Source: Lamprocystis purpurea DSM 4197 (GTDB lineage Bacteria > Pseudomonadota > Gammaproteobacteria > Chromatiales > Chromatiaceae). From it: a stretch of 60,905 nucleotides of DNA. The notes beneath the pieces are model-generated. The model did not search any database and was not told where the DNA came from. It saw only the letters and a list, made by a program, of their open reading frames with translations. The stretch is from contig NZ_KB902512.1 in assembly GCF_000379525.1 (NCBI RefSeq), forward strand, positions 1-60,905. Direction: 5' to 3'. Of this stretch, positions 59,562-60,905 are shown piece by piece. Within the stretch, counting starts at the first letter, position 1, and each line of letters starts with the position of its first letter. A program made the position numbers and the translations under genes.

Positions 59562-60437
59562 ATGATGACCAAACTGAAACTCGGCATCCCCAAGGGCAGC
59601 CTCGAAGAGGCCACCATCGCACTCTTCAAACAAGCGGGTTGGACCATTTCCCCGCGTTCGCGCAACTACTACCCGGACGTGGATGACCCGGAGTTGGCCT
59701 GCGCCCTGGTGCGCGCCCAGGAGATGGCACCCTACGTGGCCAACGGAACACTGGATCTCGGGCTCACCGGGCTCGACTGGATCATGGAGACCCAGGCCGA
59801 GGTGTCGCAAGTCTGCACTCTAACCTATTCCAAGGCGTCGAATCAGCGCAGCCGTTGGGTGCTCCTGGTGCGGGAGGACTCGCCGATCCGGACGGTGGCG
59901 GACCTGAAGGGCTGCAAGGTGGCCACCGAGTTGGTCGGCTTCACCCGGCGCTACCTGGCCGAGCGCGGAGTGGACGCCAGCGTCGAGTTCAGTTGGGGGG
60001 CGACCGAGGCCAAGGTGGTGGAAGGGCTGGTCGATGCCGCGGTGGAGATCACCGAGACCGGCAGCACCATCCGCGCCCACGGCCTGCGCATCGTCGAGGA
60101 CATGCTGTACACCGAGACCCGCCTGATCGCCAACCCGCGCGCCCTGGACGACCCGGACAAGCGCGCTAAGATCGACCAAATCGCCCTGATGCTCCAGGCC
60201 GCCCTGGCCGCGCGTCACAAGGTCGCGCTCAAGCTCAACATCCGCGCGGCCCTGATCGACGAAATCGTCGCCCTGCTGCCGAGCCTGCACGCCCCGACCG
60301 TCAGCCACCTCTATGACCCCGAGTGGCTGGCGGTGGAAACCATCGTCGATGTCGAGGCGGTGCGGACTCTGATTCCGCGTCTGCGGGCCGCCGGGGCCGA
60401 GGGGATTTTGGAGTATGAGCTGCGGAAGATGATCTGA
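59562..60437 (+). CDS. hisG: ATP phosphoribosyltransferase, long form
   Basis: 291 residues from MMTKLKLGIPKGSLEEATIA. Catalytic half includes LDLGLTGLDWIMET and the PRPP loop EITETGSTIRAHGLRIVEDM. The extra C-terminal domain (KLNIRAALIDEIVALLPSLH, DVEAVRTLIPRLRAAGAEGI) is the ACT-like histidine-binding domain of long HisG, so no HisZ is needed. First step of histidine synthesis. No other his genes are adjacent on this side. Confidence 0.95.
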   Translation: MMTKLKLGIPKGSLEEATIALFKQAGWTISPRSRNYYPDVDDPELACALVRAQEMAPYVANGTLDLGLTGLDWIMETQAEVSQVCTLTYSKASNQRSRWVLLVREDSPIRTVADLKGCKVATELVGFTRRYLAERGVDASVEFSWGATEAKVVEGLVDAAVEITETGSTIRAHGLRIVEDMLYTETRLIANPRALDDPDKRAKIDQIALMLQAALAARHKVALKLNIRAALIDEIVALLPSLHAPTVSHLYDPEWLAVETIVDVEAVRTLIPRLRAAGAEGILEYELRKMI

Positions 60438-60439
60438 GC

Positions 60440-60463
60440 ATCGGCGCCCTTGGGGGCGCCGAT
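60440..60463 (+). terminator. Hairpin after hisG
   Basis: ATCGGCGCCC-TTGG-GGGCGCCGAT, a perfect 10-bp stem 2 bp after the hisG stop, without a U-run. Confidence 0.6.
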
Positions 60464-60518
60464 CAGGTGGGGAGAGGGCGATGCGGGGGCGCGTTCTGGA
60501 TGGCGATCGGGTGCGGAG

Positions 60519-60752
60519 CCCGTAGGATGCGGTGAGTATCGACACTGGTGGCGAAATGCCCGGAGAGCCCGTAACACCTTGATATAGCGTTCGTACCTGA
60601 TATCCAGACAGACCTTCGTGTAGGGGCGGGTTTGAAACCCGCCCCTACGTCCGGTTATCACGTCCGAAGGCTATAGCAGGATCTGGAGACTATTCACTTC
60701 AATGGGTTGGCGAATTCGGCACCAGTGTCCGTTCCTCACCGCATCCTACGGG
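60519..60752. mobile_element. Palindromic element family F with nested family A
   Basis: Outer arms CCCGTAGGATGCGGTGAG (60519-60536) and its complement (60735-60752), extended inward by GACACTGGTG and its complement. A family A element (60583-60675) lies between the arms. Apart from the hisG hairpin, this nest fills the gap between hisG and the partial gene at 60811. Confidence 0.8.
60583..60675 (+). mobile_element. Palindromic element family A, copy 5 (best-preserved)
   Basis: 93 bp with terminal inverted repeats TATAGCGTTCG and CGAAGGCTATA and a perfect hairpin AGGGGCGGGTTTG...CCCGCCCCT at 60622-60646. Ends TA-TAG...CTA-TA are compatible with TA-target insertion as in IS630/Tc1-type MITEs; the responsible transposase is not in the window. 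Confidence 0.8.
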
Positions 60753-60810
60753 TTACGGCCTTCGGTTACACTTCCGACTGACGCTAACCCCCCAGCGGAG
60801 GACCGCGGCG

Positions 60811-60905
60811 ATGAATCCCCTCGCGCATTTCGACCCCGATGACCCCTATCCGGAGAGCGACGGCGAGCCCATGGCGGAGAATACCGAGCAGTATGAGTGG
60901 CTGGT
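60811..60905 (+). CDS. Uma2-family protein, N-terminal part (runs off the window)
   Basis: Starts MNPLAHFDPDDPYPESDGEP and continues MAENTEQYEWL to the window edge; GCGGAGG is 8-10 nt upstream. The phrase YPESDGxPMAENTxQY is characteristic of one Uma2/DUF820 subgroup (putative PD-(D/E)xK nucleases, abundant and of unknown role in Chromatiaceae). Only 31 residues are visible, so integrity cannot be judged. Confidence 0.75.
   Translation, partial: MNPLAHFDPDDPYPESDGEPMAENTEQYEWL

Overview
The window is GC-rich (clearly above 60 %) gammaproteobacterial chromosome. The best fit is a purple sulfur bacterium of the Chromatiaceae. The supporting evidence is a soxYZ pair standing apart from the other sox genes, a Campylobacter/Helicobacter-type malate:quinone oxidoreductase, and gene types common in that family; the genus cannot be fixed from the sequence alone. 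No rRNA, tRNA or CRISPR array was found by reading.

Layout. 1-3250 is an accessory zone. It opens with a 23-bp tandem repeat array split by a palindromic insertion, followed by decayed toxin-antitoxin modules (TacAT, an orphan HicB, a PIN fragment, BrnTA) and an intact two-gene cassette: a DUF2188-like protein and a Rossmann/TIR-like protein. 3549-8936 holds a TPR protein, Mqo, a RES toxin with a truncated antitoxin, prfC and a BolA protein. 9187-13397 (minus) holds a BepA-like protease and a soxY-soxZ-FUN14-methyltransferase run. 13847-16326 (plus) is a polysaccharide-type block: WecA-like transferase, RfaH and a low-molecular-weight phosphatase. 16333-20612 holds an OprB-like porin, a lipoprotein with a Kunitz-type inhibitor domain, SixA, a fructosamine kinase-family protein and an HNH nuclease. 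20708-25517 is priA, argS and a SPOR protein. 25575-29324 is a very large exported beta-helix/PD40/FG-GAP protein. 29656-34472 is a YhaO/YhaN-type SbcCD-like pair. 34919-37265 holds a broken Uma2 gene, a UbiA-like membrane protein and DedA. 37722-60437 is largely housekeeping: pgm, htpG, adk, thioredoxins, DUF1249, a FimX-like signalling protein, OmpA, hrpA, cnoX, an EF-hand protein, trxC, carAB, greA, a type IV pilin and hisG. The window ends inside another Uma2-family gene.

The most distinctive property is a dense set of small palindromic, apparently non-autonomous mobile elements in the intergenic spaces. I call them families A to G. Several are nested inside each other, and in three cases the insertion can be read directly from perfect 8- or 9-bp target duplications with a reconstructable empty site. 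Two elements overlap the stop codon of the preceding gene (yhaN, hrpA), and one lies just upstream of the ribosome binding site of a gene. The other notable items are the bacterial Kunitz-domain lipoprotein, the uncharacterised DUF2188/INCPFDED cassette, the toxin-antitoxin graveyard in which two of three toxin loci are visibly broken next to readable antitoxins, and a UbiA-like protein lacking its aspartate motif.
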